DNA from: Enterobacter wuhouensis
Lineage (GTDB): Bacteria; Pseudomonadota; Gammaproteobacteria; Enterobacterales; Enterobacteriaceae
DNA length: 64,000 nucleotides
Direction of reading: 5' to 3'
Assembly (NCBI RefSeq): GCF_004331265.1
Contig: NZ_SJOO01000006.1
Span: forward strand, 124,001-188,000
The translations under genes and the position numbers were made by a program. The notes below the pieces were generated by a model, which made no database searches, was not told where the DNA came from, and saw nothing but the letters and a program-made list of their open reading frames with translations. This document shows, piece by piece, positions 15,020 through 23,780 of the stretch. The first letter of the stretch is position 1. The number at the start of each line of letters is the position of its first letter.

Positions 15020-17535
15020 ACCACCTCCTGTGAGTAAAGGCCGGTGCGCGGGTTGTAATCCTGCTTATTTAACCGGTAATCAATGCTGCAGCTCTGATTG
15101 TTGCTGCGTCCCCACACGGCGCGCAGCGTGCCCTGCGGCGATAGCCCGGTCAGATAGAGGCTGCCGCCATCTCCGACGATGCCGCTGGCCTTATCGTCTT
15201 TCAGCGATACCAGGGTGCCGAAAGGCAGCACGTCGCTGCGGTGGCGCACGATGAACATCGCTTTTGCCCCCTGACGCGTGGTCAGCGTGGCGCGCACCAT
15301 CGCGCCGTCGGTGGGGGTTTTATTGGCGATGGCGTTATCCAGCTCCACGTCATTGCCCACGGTGGTGACGTCCAGCGCAACCTGATTGACGCGGTACGGC
15401 GTGGCATAGGGGATCACCGCATAGCCCCGGCTGTCGGTTTTAATTCCTTTGTGATTGAGCACGGCCACGTCGCTGGCGCCGGGCGCCTTTACCAGAATGT
15501 TGGTATTGCCCAGCGGCTGGCTCAGCGTCAGGCCATCTTCGTGCAGAACCGCGCCACCGCTCATGCCGTAGCTGAGGTTCTGCGAATCTTTCCCATAGCT
15601 GTAGCCCAGGTTGTAATCGCCCCACTGGCCTTCGTACTGCAGCGCGGCATCGCCGCCGTACTGCTGCTGCGCGCTGTAGCGCTGGTTCACGCTATAGAAC
15701 AGGTTCTCCTGGCCCGGCATATAGCCGCTGACGCCCGCGCTGGAGGTGTTGCCGGTAGAATCCGCCTGGGTGGTGGTGAAGCGGGCGCGGGTCGCCAGTT
15801 TCGGGTTGCCAAACGGCACCGAAACGGACATCGCCAGGATGTTATCTTTCTGGTTATCGTACAGGCTGGTAGCGCGCTGCAGGCTTACGCCGAGCGACAC
15901 GTTGCGAAACGTGGCGTTCCACGCAAACTGCAGGCTCTGCGTGGTTTTTGGCGTGTTCCAGTAGGTTTGCTGATCCCAGGAGAGCGACAGCGAACCGTAC
16001 TCCCCCATGGGCTGCGACAGCAGCACCTGGTTCTTCGCCTTGCGCGACATGCGCAGGTTATAGACGGTGTCGTAATGTGTAGAGATTGTGCCGTCATTCG
16101 CCACGACCTGCTTCGCATTCCCGCCTGCCATGCCCTTATAGGTCGTATCGCTCAGGGTATAAAACCCCTGCGTCGAGTAGCGCAGCGAGAAGAAGTTTAC
16201 GCGCGTGCCGATATCGTTCAGCAGCTTGCTGTAGCGCAGGCGAACCGAATCCCCGGTGTAGGTATTATCGTCCGCCAGCTGGCTGCGCGCGTGCGTGAGG
16301 TCGACGGAGTAGGCGCCAAAACGGCCGAGATTTTGCCCGATGCCGAAGGCCATGCCGGTGTAGCGATCGGACACCTGCGCGCCGCCGTAGAACGTCAGGC
16401 CGTATTTCCAGCCGTAGAACAGCTCGCCCTGGGCAAACGAGGGCGTATCCTGATCGCCTGTCGGACGGTATTTACCGCCGCCAAGGGCATATTTCATCTG
16501 GCCGTTGCGCACCAGGTTCGGCACGCTGGCAAAGGGAAGCGTGTACTGCGTTTGGCTGCCGTCGGTTTCCTGAATGGTGACCGCCAGATCGCCCCCGGAG
16601 GAGGTCGGATAGAGATCTTTCAGCACGAACGCGCCTGGCGGAACGGTGGTCTGATAGATGATGTTGCCGTTCTGGCGCACCGTCACCGTGGCGTTGCTGC
16701 GGGCGATACCGCGCACGTCTGGCGCATAGCCGCTCAGGCTGGCGGGCAGCATGTTGTCATCCGTTTTCAAGGCCACGCCGCGCAGGCCGACGGAATCGAA
16801 AACCTGAGACGAGGTATAGGTTTCGCCCGCATAGAACTGCGCGCGCAGGGCGGGAATATCGCGCTGCAGCCAGGTTTGCACGTGGGTGAGTTCGTTTGTG
16901 TCTTTGGTCCACGTGGTGAAATCACGCAGCCGCCATGCGCCCAGGTTAACGCCGCTGTTGAGGCTTGCGAACAGCTGCTGGTCGCGCGTTCGCGTCTCGC
17001 CCTGATACGTATTGTTGGCGCCGTTCACCACGTAGTTCAGCCACGCGGCAGGAATGCCGGACTCCCAGCTTTCCGGGCTCACGTATCCACGCGGCAGATT
17101 ACGCATCATGCTTTGCGGCACGGTAAAGCTAAGCGTCAGGGTCTTCTGGTCAAAGTCATAGCGGGCGCCGGGAAAGACCTGCGGCAAAAAGAGGCAGCGC
17201 TGGGCAAGGGGCAGCGCGCCGCCCTTTGCCTGATGGGTATCGATACCGAGGGCAATAATCTGCTCTGGCGTGAGGCAGGGCTGGGCTTCGCCTGAGGTGC
17301 TTTCATCGGCATGGAACGCAACGTTCCCGGTAAAGGCGTAATTGTTATTGATGTACAGGTTGAGGCTGTACTCTCCTGGCGGCAGCGTGCTGCCTGCGTT
17401 GACCCAGGTGAGATCGGCGCTGTTCGCGCTTTCACCGTTGAGGAAGGCAGGGTTGAATTGCAGCTCGTTTTCGGCAGCCACGGCTTGCCGAACGATCATG
17501 GCTGACACCATGACGCACAGGATTTTCATTTTCAC
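15010..17535 (-). CDS. Fimbrial outer-membrane usher (FimD/PapC family)
   Basis: 841 residues, a normal length for the family. Signal peptide at about 1-20, then an N-terminal domain starting ELQFNPAFLNGESANSADL, a 24-strand barrel region and C-terminal domains with QSCSIDYRL. Ushers bind chaperone-subunit complexes and secrete the growing pilus. All parts seem intact and in frame. A second ATG two codons later is possible as the start. The gene lies 20 bases after the chaperone gene. Confidence 0.93.
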   Translation of the reverse strand: MKMKILCVMVSAMIVRQAVAAENELQFNPAFLNGESANSADLTWVNAGSTLPPGEYSLNLYINNNYAFTGNVAFHADESTSGEAQPCLTPEQIIALGIDTHQAKGGALPLAQRCLFLPQVFPGARYDFDQKTLTLSFTVPQSMMRNLPRGYVSPESWESGIPAAWLNYVVNGANNTYQGETRTRDQQLFASLNSGVNLGAWRLRDFTTWTKDTNELTHVQTWLQRDIPALRAQFYAGETYTSSQVFDSVGLRGVALKTDDNMLPASLSGYAPDVRGIARSNATVTVRQNGNIIYQTTVPPGAFVLKDLYPTSSGGDLAVTIQETDGSQTQYTLPFASVPNLVRNGQMKYALGGGKYRPTGDQDTPSFAQGELFYGWKYGLTFYGGAQVSDRYTGMAFGIGQNLGRFGAYSVDLTHARSQLADDNTYTGDSVRLRYSKLLNDIGTRVNFFSLRYSTQGFYTLSDTTYKGMAGGNAKQVVANDGTISTHYDTVYNLRMSRKAKNQVLLSQPMGEYGSLSLSWDQQTYWNTPKTTQSLQFAWNATFRNVSLGVSLQRATSLYDNQKDNILAMSVSVPFGNPKLATRARFTTTQADSTGNTSSAGVSGYMPGQENLFYSVNQRYSAQQQYGGDAALQYEGQWGDYNLGYSYGKDSQNLSYGMSGGAVLHEDGLTLSQPLGNTNILVKAPGASDVAVLNHKGIKTDSRGYAVIPYATPYRVNQVALDVTTVGNDVELDNAIANKTPTDGAMVRATLTTRQGAKAMFIVRHRSDVLPFGTLVSLKDDKASGIVGDGGSLYLTGLSPQGTLRAVWGRSNNQSCSIDYRLNKQDYNPRTGLYSQEVVCQ

Positions 17536-17555
17536 GCGGTTACGCCCTTCTGTTT

Positions 17556-18236
17556 TTATTGTTGCGACAGCGACGAGCGGGTAACGGGCGTCCAGGCCCC
17601 GTAATCGTTAATGGTCTGGTAGCTCACGCTGCTGGCGCGGCTGAAGGTTTCTGCCAGCGTCACGCTTGCCTTTGGCGGTATCATTACGGGCTTGACGGGC
17701 ATACCGTCGACCTTCACGTTGATGGTGGTGAGGTAGTAAGGCGTCGGATTCGTGAGGCTGACTTTGCCCGCGCGGACCGTACCGCCGAGGCGTTTCCACG
17801 CCTCACCCGCGCCTTCCACGAGTCCCTCCGGGCGATAAAAGACCTTGATGCGGTTGGCGGAAGCAAACTGCAGGGAATTGCCTGAGCCGTTTTTCATCTG
17901 CTGCGGGATCGCCTTCACCGTCATCCAGTAGAGCGTTTCGCGGTCCTGCGGCAGCGCCCTGCCGTTGAACATGATTTTCACCACGCTCTCGCTGGCCGGT
18001 TTTAAGACGTACAGCGGCGGCGTAATGACGAAGTCGTTGGTGCGTTCCCCTTTTTCACTCTCCATCCATGACTGGATCAGGAAGGTGGCCTCGGGGTGGG
18101 TGTTTCTGACCTGCATCATGGACTGCGTGGTCGAGCTGGAGTAAACCATTCGCGTCGCGCCCAATCCCACGCCGCCTGCATAAACGACGGAAGAACATAA
18201 AGAGCCCGCCAGACAAACCCATGTTGATGCGCGCAT
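17556..18236 (-). CDS. Periplasmic fimbrial chaperone (FimC/PapD family)
   Basis: 226 residues from the ATG at 18236, which follows an AGGAGAAAG site; an in-frame codon 12 residues upstream lacks one. Signal peptide to about residue 21. The family motifs are clear: GLGATRMVYSSSTTQ (A1 strand), PPLYVLKP and SLQFASANRIKVFYRPEGL, the last being the G1 subunit-binding region. It delivers subunits to the usher. The ribosome-binding site lies directly after the hairpin at 18259-18286, so this hairpin could tune chaperone translation. Confidence 0.93.
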   Translation of the reverse strand: MRASTWVCLAGSLCSSVVYAGGVGLGATRMVYSSSTTQSMMQVRNTHPEATFLIQSWMESEKGERTNDFVITPPLYVLKPASESVVKIMFNGRALPQDRETLYWMTVKAIPQQMKNGSGNSLQFASANRIKVFYRPEGLVEGAGEAWKRLGGTVRAGKVSLTNPTPYYLTTINVKVDGMPVKPVMIPPKASVTLAETFSRASSVSYQTINDYGAWTPVTRSSLSQQ

Positions 18237-18258
18237 AGTCTTTCTCCTGAAAGCTGAG

Positions 18259-18286
18259 TCAGGCCCGGCCAATCGACCGGGCCTGA
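18259..18286 (-). other. Perfect intercistronic hairpin after the major pilin gene
   Basis: TCAGGCCCGG (18259-18268), loop of 8, CCGGGCCTGA (18277-18286): a perfect 10-bp GC-rich stem starting 3 bases after the pilin stop on the minus strand. No T-run follows; the chaperone ribosome-binding site comes next. In pilus operons such hairpins protect the pilin message from 3' decay and keep pilin far more abundant than chaperone and usher. It may also cause partial termination. Confidence 0.75.
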
Positions 18287-18289
18287 AAA

Positions 18290-18874
18290 TTACGAATAGG
18301 TCACGGTATAGGTCGCAACGGCGCTGGCATCACCCGCCGTGGCGCTGCCTTCCGGGGAGTAATATTTTGCGCTGAAATTCAGGGTGTTAGAGCCCGTGCG
18401 CAGCGGAACGGCTGCCGCCGCTTCGCCCAGCTTCACCACGTTGCCCTGTTCGTCATACAGACGAATGGCGACGTGCTGTGCAGAGTTGGCGCTGCCGTTT
18501 GAACCCACGGCCAGGCTGTTGGCGTCTGCGCTATCCGGCGTGCCGGTAAAGGTCACGGCTACCGTGGTGGCGGCAATAGGATTTTCTTCGGTGGAGGCCG
18601 AGGTATCCGCGATTTCGCAATCTTCCAGGACGATGGAGAAGGCTTTCGCGGTGCTGGCCTCGCTGCCTGCCGCGGCCAGCGTTGCGGTGCGTACTTCACC
18701 CATATCGACATCGATGTTGGCGCTGCCGGCGCTGATGGCGCAGGCCGAGGTCACCACTTTGCCGTTGAAGTTCACCGTGCCGCCGCTGGTGGTGGCAGCC
18801 AGGGCGGAGCCCGCCGGCAGCAGTGCAGCAACGCTTAATGCCAGCAGAGTTTTGGTATTGAATTTAGCTTTCAT
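18290..18874 (-). CDS. Major fimbrial subunit (type 1-like pilin)
   Basis: 194 residues. Signal peptide to about residue 26 (AALLPAGSALA), then the pilin start TTSGGTVNFNGKVVTSACAI and the paired cysteines (SACAI, EDCEI). The C-terminus ASAVATYTVTYS is the usual beta-zipper ending. It is the first structural gene of the fimbrial operon. Similar in layout to FimA; the fimbrial type (name) cannot be settled from this alone. Confidence 0.93.
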   Translation of the reverse strand: MKAKFNTKTLLALSVAALLPAGSALAATTSGGTVNFNGKVVTSACAISAGSANIDVDMGEVRTATLAAAGSEASTAKAFSIVLEDCEIADTSASTEENPIAATTVAVTFTGTPDSADANSLAVGSNGSANSAQHVAIRLYDEQGNVVKLGEAAAAVPLRTGSNTLNFSAKYYSPEGSATAGDASAVATYTVTYS

Positions 18875-18927
18875 TGTCTTGATTCCATTGTGTTGTTATT
18901 ACGAGATTTGCTCTGAAAGCGGCAGGT

Positions 18928-19530
18928 CTAACTGGTTAAAAAGACCAGCAAATCTGTCTTATTCCTGAGCCCAAGTTTTCTTATCGCGGAGGTCTTTAAT
19001 GCGCTCACCCGGCGATAAGAAAGCTTCTCTATTTCTGCGATGTAACGCATATCCAGTCCGTTCCTGAGTTCCTTTAATACCCTCCATTCTCCTGGCGTCA
19101 GCGTGAGTGCCGCTGGTTTCTTTTTTGGGCGGAAGCGGCTATCGCCCATTTTTAATAAGGTGGCTCGCCAGCGAAAAATTGAGTCCTGCAGCGAGATATA
19201 CGCATCAATATCCCCTCTGACCCAGTGCAGTGAATTCGCCGGAGCGGAGTACATGCAGATAATGACGTCAGGGTAATTAGCTTTAATTCTTTTGATATAT
19301 TTAAGACAGTCATATCCTGTGTGATACTTCTCCGCCCCTGACATTAGTAAAATATCAATGGGTGTTGCCGACAGTTCGGTATTCAGCTGGTGGTAATCCC
19401 CCACGGAAATCTTAATCTCTAATTCTGGACTGATGCTCCTTAATAGCGTTGTGATGCCATGCCGTGCATAATGATCGCTGCCCATTAATGCAATATTTAC
19501 GCGTTGTGTTTTTTCGGGTTTATTCGCCAT
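18928..19530 (-). CDS. LuxR-type response-regulator-like activator of the fimbrial operon
   Basis: 200 residues from the ATG at 19530, chosen for its AGGGAAT site; an upstream in-frame codon at 19602 has none. The N-terminal part looks like a receiver-type fold (VNIALMGSDHYARHGITTLL, then PIDILLMSG) but the phosphorylation Asp is not obvious. The C-terminal LuxR/FixJ helix-turn-helix is LTPGEWRVLKELRNGLDMRY followed by LSYRRVSALKTSAIRKLGL. It lies 53 bases before the pilin gene on the same strand, like regulators of the FimZ/FimW kind, and probably controls the operon. Confidence 0.8.
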   Translation of the reverse strand: MANKPEKTQRVNIALMGSDHYARHGITTLLRSISPELEIKISVGDYHQLNTELSATPIDILLMSGAEKYHTGYDCLKYIKRIKANYPDVIICMYSAPANSLHWVRGDIDAYISLQDSIFRWRATLLKMGDSRFRPKKKPAALTLTPGEWRVLKELRNGLDMRYIAEIEKLSYRRVSALKTSAIRKLGLRNKTDLLVFLTS

Positions 19531-20388
19531 GTTATTCCCTCGATTTATAATAGTAATCAGGCGAGCGATTAGCGCGGGCGTCAGCCTGTTCTTTCGAAGC
19601 AATCACGCATTGCATGGTGTAGGCCTACTATACTCGGGCCAATAAAGAGGTAATCTGAAGTAATCTTAATTTGTATTAAGCCTTTGTTAAAAACAAGTTA
19701 CAGCATCATCCTCATATTGGTTTTGTTCTGTTTCGCTGCCCTGAAATAATCATACCTGCACTTTTCAATGAAAGTTTTGCTTTGAGAAAGGTTTTGTAAG
19801 CGGAGTGTCTGCTGGCGTCAGTTTTAGGGCGGATTTGCTGACGGTGGATAACAATTTCCGAGTGGTATCATCGGTTTATACTGATGATACGACGCCCGCA
19901 TTGAGGGGGTTAAAACGCTATCTATATTGATTTTTCTGCAGATTCATAAAAGTTGAGAATTAGCGTTTCTGAATGAATTAGACACCCGTGTCCGCTGTAT
20001 TCAATTTGGCCTTTTGTCTGGTTTTGTCAATGTCAAGGGCGTGATTTAGCCCGCGTTGTCGTCTATATCCTTAATAGGGAGTAGATGTCATTAAGATTGT
20101 CCCAAAGCATGAAAAATAGGACTTCAGAAAAGATGAGAATGTGATTTGATGCATGGCATAATGCGCTGTAGGCCGCATGAGATCTGGGGTTTAAGTGAAA
20201 TCATCAGTTCAGTGAAGCTGCAGCGATGCGCTATAAATAAGAATTTTCGCCAATTGACGCGATATACAGCGTTAATTTTATCAGTCACATTAATCCAGAT
20301 GTAGAAATTGTGAGCGTTATATGCTGTCCGTGCGAAGTCATGGATAAGTGAGATTAGCTGGCGTTAACCGGAGAATGACTACCACCCT
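19531..20388. other. Long AT-rich intergenic region between two divergent regulators
   Basis: About 860 bases without a credible gene. It must hold the promoters of the LuxR-type gene (minus) and the ToxR-type gene (plus). It is much richer in A+T than the genes around it, as H-NS-silenced regulatory regions often are. One strong inverted repeat (19865-19890) stands out. No tRNA, terminator with T-run or insertion-sequence end was recognised. Confidence 0.6.
19865..19890. promoter_or_regulatory. Inverted repeat, possible operator
   Basis: GTATCATC (19865-19872), a 10-base AT-rich centre, GATGATAC (19883-19890): perfect 8-bp arms. The spacing suits a dimeric regulator, and the two divergent regulator genes are the candidate binders. 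It has no T-run and lies 335 bases upstream of the LuxR-type gene and about 500 bases upstream of the ToxR-type gene. Confidence 0.4.
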
Positions 20389-21171
20389 ATGCACAAGCAT
20401 TACGTTATTAATAACATCGTTGAATTCCACCCTGCAGCCAGCACGTTACGCGATCTCAACAATCCCGATCGTGTGGTTGTGTTAAATTCACCTGCAGGCC
20501 GCTGCCTGTTGTTATTAATCGACAGGGCGGGAACCATTGTTACGCAGCAGGAGTTCCTTGATATCGTCTGGCAGCGCCGCGGCATGCTGGTTTCACCAAA
20601 TACCTATTATCAGAACATCTCTATTCTGCGCAAAGGGCTTAAGAAGATTGGTTTTGAGGCCGATCCCATCGTGACCATTCCGCGTATTGGTCTGACGCTG
20701 GCCAGCGATACGCAAATAACCATTAAAGAACTACCTCCTCGTCCGGCAGAAACGACCGAGGAACCGCACGGGATGACGCAGGATTGCCTCATGCCGCCTC
20801 AGCAGACGCCCGCGCCGCCGCCGGTAGCGCGTTCACGTTGGCTTGCCGCAGTACTGGCTATGCTGTTCATATTTGCCGGCGTGGGGGTTATAGGGCACTC
20901 GAATGCCCGGGATAACCGTTTCGTGGATGATTACCATTTTGCGGCAATGGTGGGTACATGCCGCGTTCATCTTGCTAATGATATTCAGACCCAGAGTGAA
21001 CGGGCGAAGGCGCTGGCCTATGCCGGTCCTTTTAAAGCCGACTGCGCAAGCCACCCCTGGGTGTATATCAGCTGGTATGCGTTACTTCCGCGCGCGTCCG
21101 TTATTCGCTGCGACAGGCCCATGAAAGAGCCAAACCGCTGTATCTCGGATTATTTCATTGAGGATCGCTAG
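20389..21171 (+). CDS. ToxR-type membrane-anchored transcriptional regulator (MarT-like)
   Basis: 260 residues. An N-terminal OmpR/ToxR winged-helix domain (about 1-105) contains VVVLNSPAGRCLLLLIDRAG, VTQQEFLDIVWQ and YYQNISILRKGLKKIG. A proline-rich linker follows, one transmembrane helix (about 147-168) and a short periplasmic domain with several cysteines. This one-component layout is shared by CadC, ToxR and MarT. The next gene, 1 base away, encodes a small FidL-like membrane protein; marT-fidL is a known pair in Salmonella SPI-3, which is inserted at selC. The signal and targets are unknown; a fimbrial operon lies divergently upstream. Confidence 0.8.
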   Translation: MHKHYVINNIVEFHPAASTLRDLNNPDRVVVLNSPAGRCLLLLIDRAGTIVTQQEFLDIVWQRRGMLVSPNTYYQNISILRKGLKKIGFEADPIVTIPRIGLTLASDTQITIKELPPRPAETTEEPHGMTQDCLMPPQQTPAPPPVARSRWLAAVLAMLFIFAGVGVIGHSNARDNRFVDDYHFAAMVGTCRVHLANDIQTQSERAKALAYAGPFKADCASHPWVYISWYALLPRASVIRCDRPMKEPNRCISDYFIEDR

Positions 21172-21172
21172 C

Positions 21173-21652
21173 ATGCGTCGTTATCGTCATCTGCTCTTTA
21201 TTCTCGCAACGTGTCTGACGACCGGCAGCGCGTTAGTGGGCTATTTTCTGTGGCAGAGATACTATGTCCAGCCGTTTTCCTGCCAGGCGAACCTTGTGCA
21301 GCATCACCCGGAGGAGACGCTGTCGCTGTGGCTGAATTACATCTTCGACGGCAACAGCGGCACGCTGAGTATGAACGGTCGTGTACAAAGCGATCCGACT
21401 AAAATTATCGACCGGAAAATTCCCTTCCGGGTAGAGCGGAAGGACAGCGTCTATTTTCTGACGTCTGATAAGAATATGAAATTTCCGGACGATAACGTTG
21501 AGGATGAATGGCTGGCAAAATATGAGCCGCAATTTTTTGTTTATCCCGGGAAAAGTATTTATATACGTATAAATGAACAACAGAATGGTAACTATCTTTT
21601 TACGTTGGGAACATTACCGACCTATATGTGCCGATCGTCAAAAAAAGAATGA
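21173..21652 (+). CDS. FidL-like single-pass membrane protein
   Basis: 159 residues from the ATG at 21173, one base after the stop of the ToxR-type gene. One N-terminal transmembrane helix (about 9-27) is followed by a periplasmic domain with two cysteines (SCQAN and MCRSS near the end). Size, topology and position match FidL of Salmonella SPI-3. Small partner proteins of ToxR-type regulators often modulate the sensor in the periplasm; that role is inferred. The 133-base gap after it is AT-rich and carries the start region of the next gene. Confidence 0.7.
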   Translation: MRRYRHLLFILATCLTTGSALVGYFLWQRYYVQPFSCQANLVQHHPEETLSLWLNYIFDGNSGTLSMNGRVQSDPTKIIDRKIPFRVERKDSVYFLTSDKNMKFPDDNVEDEWLAKYEPQFFVYPGKSIYIRINEQQNGNYLFTLGTLPTYMCRSSKKE

Positions 21653-21785
21653 AATAAACGAGAAAATTGTTATAAAGAGCGCTCGATTCATTTATGCTTG
21701 ATTTAAGGTTTAAACATTACCTTTGAAATATAAAAAGCAGCCCGCGTGTTGCGATAATGTAATTTATATTAAATTTGGCAAGATA

Positions 21786-22775
21786 ATGAAAACAGTATTT
21801 GAACCTTTCGGCGACGGCATACCCGCGCCGAAAAAACGGCTGCATATAGGGTTGCTGTTATGGCCGCACTATTCACTGCTGGCCGTATCAGGATTACTGG
21901 AGGCGCTGCGGTTTGCAGCGAAAACGCAAAAAGAAATATCGTTCAAGATCAGGTTGATAAGTGAGTTTCCCGATGTGCCAATTATCAGCAGTACGGGCGT
22001 GAGCATCAAACCTGAGTCCGCACATGCGCCACCCGATTCGTTTAACTATATTGCGGCCATCGGGGGGAGCCTTGAGCACCTGAATCGCGGTTACGGTGGC
22101 GACAGAGAGTATCTCGCTCATGCGCATCAGGCGCGAGTTCCGCTGATAGGCATTGGTACCGGCAGTTTTGTGCTGGCGCAGGAAGGGTTTCTCAATGAGC
22201 GACGGGCCTCGGTGCATCCTTATCATCTGGACACGTTTCGACAGCGTTTTCCGCAGGTCTACGCCGAACAAGGCTATGACTTTATTGATGAAGGTGATGT
22301 GGTGACCTGCCCGGGAGGCATTTCAACCATCACGCTGGCTACCGAGCTGATTCGCGCCCATGCAGGGCGTGACGCGGCCAGCGCCGCCTGCCAGCGGCTG
22401 TCGCTTGTGCCAAATGAGCTTGCCACGCCGCGACCGGCCAACGTCTCCCTTATCCCCGACTCGCGGCTGCGCCGCGTGGTCATGCTGATTGAGCAATACC
22501 TCACGCGTCCGCTCAGCACGGCCGGTCTGGCAAGTGAAGTGGCCCTGAGCGAGCGGCAGCTTAACCGCCTGTTTAACGCTGAGTTTGGTAAAACCACCCG
22601 AGAATTTATCCGCAGCGCCAGGCTGCGCTATGCCTGCTGGTTATTAAAAAACTCGCAGCGGAGCGTAACCGATATCGCCCTGCGGATGGGCTTTAGCGAC
22701 TGCGCCCATTTCATTCGTCATTTCCAGACCGAATACGGCTGCACGCCGGGCGTCTGGCGCGCGTCGCAGACTTAG
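21786..22775 (+). CDS. GlxA-family AraC-type regulator, degenerate sensor domain
   Basis: 329 residues from the ATG at 21786; an in-frame TTG at 21723 is less likely. The N-terminal DJ-1/PfpI-like domain (RLHIGLLLWPHYSLLAVSG) has GIGTGSFVLAQEGFL where the nucleophile Cys would be, so the catalytic Cys is missing (Thr instead). The C-terminal AraC domain has GLASEVALSERQLNRLFNAE and DIALRMGFSDCAHFIRHF. It differs clearly from the other GlxA-type protein (8336-9289), which keeps the Cys. Its stop overlaps the stop of the convergent lipoprotein gene. Target unknown. Confidence 0.83.
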   Translation: MKTVFEPFGDGIPAPKKRLHIGLLLWPHYSLLAVSGLLEALRFAAKTQKEISFKIRLISEFPDVPIISSTGVSIKPESAHAPPDSFNYIAAIGGSLEHLNRGYGGDREYLAHAHQARVPLIGIGTGSFVLAQEGFLNERRASVHPYHLDTFRQRFPQVYAEQGYDFIDEGDVVTCPGGISTITLATELIRAHAGRDAASAACQRLSLVPNELATPRPANVSLIPDSRLRRVVMLIEQYLTRPLSTAGLASEVALSERQLNRLFNAEFGKTTREFIRSARLRYACWLLKNSQRSVTDIALRMGFSDCAHFIRHFQTEYGCTPGVWRASQT

Positions 22776-23209
22776 GTACACATGTAATTAAACGGACCCG
22801 GTGGGCAGGGACGCAGCACCGCGCTGATGGCGTCAGTTTTCAGCGTATACATCCCGCCAAAGAACGGATCGACAATCAGCCAGCCCGGCACGCCGAGGAA
22901 GATAATATTCCCCAGGGTGTACCAGTGGCTTAAACGCGTTTCCAGCGGCACGATCAGCGAATAGTATCCCTCCTGTTTTACCGTGAGCGTATATTCACGC
23001 TTGCCGAAGTAGCTCCCGTCAGATTTTTTAAGGGTCACAGACTGCGGCGTTGTGCCCGTCTTAATGATTGCGCCGCTTTGATCCGCAATGATAAAGAAGG
23101 CGTGAGTCGGCTGGCTATCGATGTTAACCGTCTCGTCGTTATTGCCCACAATGGCCGCGCAGCCGCTGAGAAATAACGGTAAAAGCAGCAGGAAGGTGAA
23201 TTTTTTCAT
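22772..23209 (-). CDS. Small lipoprotein with PEGA-like domain
   Basis: 145 residues. Signal peptide with lipobox LSGC (Cys 17) followed by Ala, suiting outer-membrane sorting. Residues 28-100 look like a PEGA-type domain (VNIDSQPTHAFFIIADQSGA, then YTLTVKQEGYYSLIVPLE). A hydrophobic Gly-rich stretch (LGNIIFLGVPGWLIVDPFFGGMY) follows. Similar lipoproteins occur widely in enterobacteria without a known job. It is a single gene between convergent and divergent neighbours. Confidence 0.78.
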   Translation of the reverse strand: MKKFTFLLLLPLFLSGCAAIVGNNDETVNIDSQPTHAFFIIADQSGAIIKTGTTPQSVTLKKSDGSYFGKREYTLTVKQEGYYSLIVPLETRLSHWYTLGNIIFLGVPGWLIVDPFFGGMYTLKTDAISAVLRPCPPGPFNYMCT

Positions 23210-23324
23210 TTATATCGCTCCGGTGACTTAACAAAGCAAAGCGACACCGTTCGGGTGAAAATTAAGCGTGCTATCCGCAAAGAGTTGCTTGTATTAATGT
23301 GGTTTTTCAAACATGATCATTCCC

Positions 23325-23780
23325 ATGAAAATTGAAACCGCAGTCTCCTCACAATTTGAACGTCTCGTCGCGATCTGGGAATCCTCCGTCCGCGCCACGC
23401 ATCACTTCTTACGGGAAAGCGATATCGCTGCGCTGCGCCCGTTATTGCTCAACGCCTATCTGCCGAATCTTAAGGTCGTGATTGCCCGCGATGATGCTGG
23501 CGTTATTCACGGCTTTATAGGTGTTGATGAAAACCGCATTGAAATGCTGTTCGTTGACGATGCGAGCCGGGGCAAGGGCGTGGGTAAGCTCCTCCTGAAT
23601 TACGCTATTTCGGAGTTTGGCGCGAATGAAGTAGATGTGAATGAGCAAAACCCGCAGGGCGTCGCGTTTTATCGGCATATGGGGTTTGAGCAGGTCGGGC
23701 GCTCGGAGCTTGACGGGCAGGGTAATGCGTTTCCGCTGCTGCATATGAAGCTGGGCAGGAATACCGGGATTAGCGCTTAG
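23325..23780 (+). CDS. GNAT-family N-acetyltransferase (YjaB-like)
   Basis: 151 residues from the ATG at 23325 (23313 is also possible; neither has a strong ribosome-binding site). The acetyl-CoA loop is RGKGVGKLLLNYAI, preceded by IEMLFVDDASR and followed by VDVNEQNPQGVAFYRHMGFE. VNEQN and the FLxxxDIxxLRPL region resemble E. coli YjaB. The substrate is unknown. The gene is convergent with rhuM and overlaps its end by 11 bases. Confidence 0.85.
   Translation: MKIETAVSSQFERLVAIWESSVRATHHFLRESDIAALRPLLLNAYLPNLKVVIARDDAGVIHGFIGVDENRIEMLFVDDASRGKGVGKLLLNYAISEFGANEVDVNEQNPQGVAFYRHMGFEQVGRSELDGQGNAFPLLHMKLGRNTGISA

Noticed and set aside
15241..17295. A 684-codon open frame on the plus strand opposite the usher gene
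   Set aside because: It mirrors the codon pattern of the usher on the other strand, has no domain signal and no ribosome-binding site; a shadow frame.
19846..19858. GGATAACAATTTC, identical to part of the lac operator
   Set aside because: Only a half-site; no symmetrical partner and no lac-type repressor or sugar genes nearby, so a chance match in AT-rich DNA.
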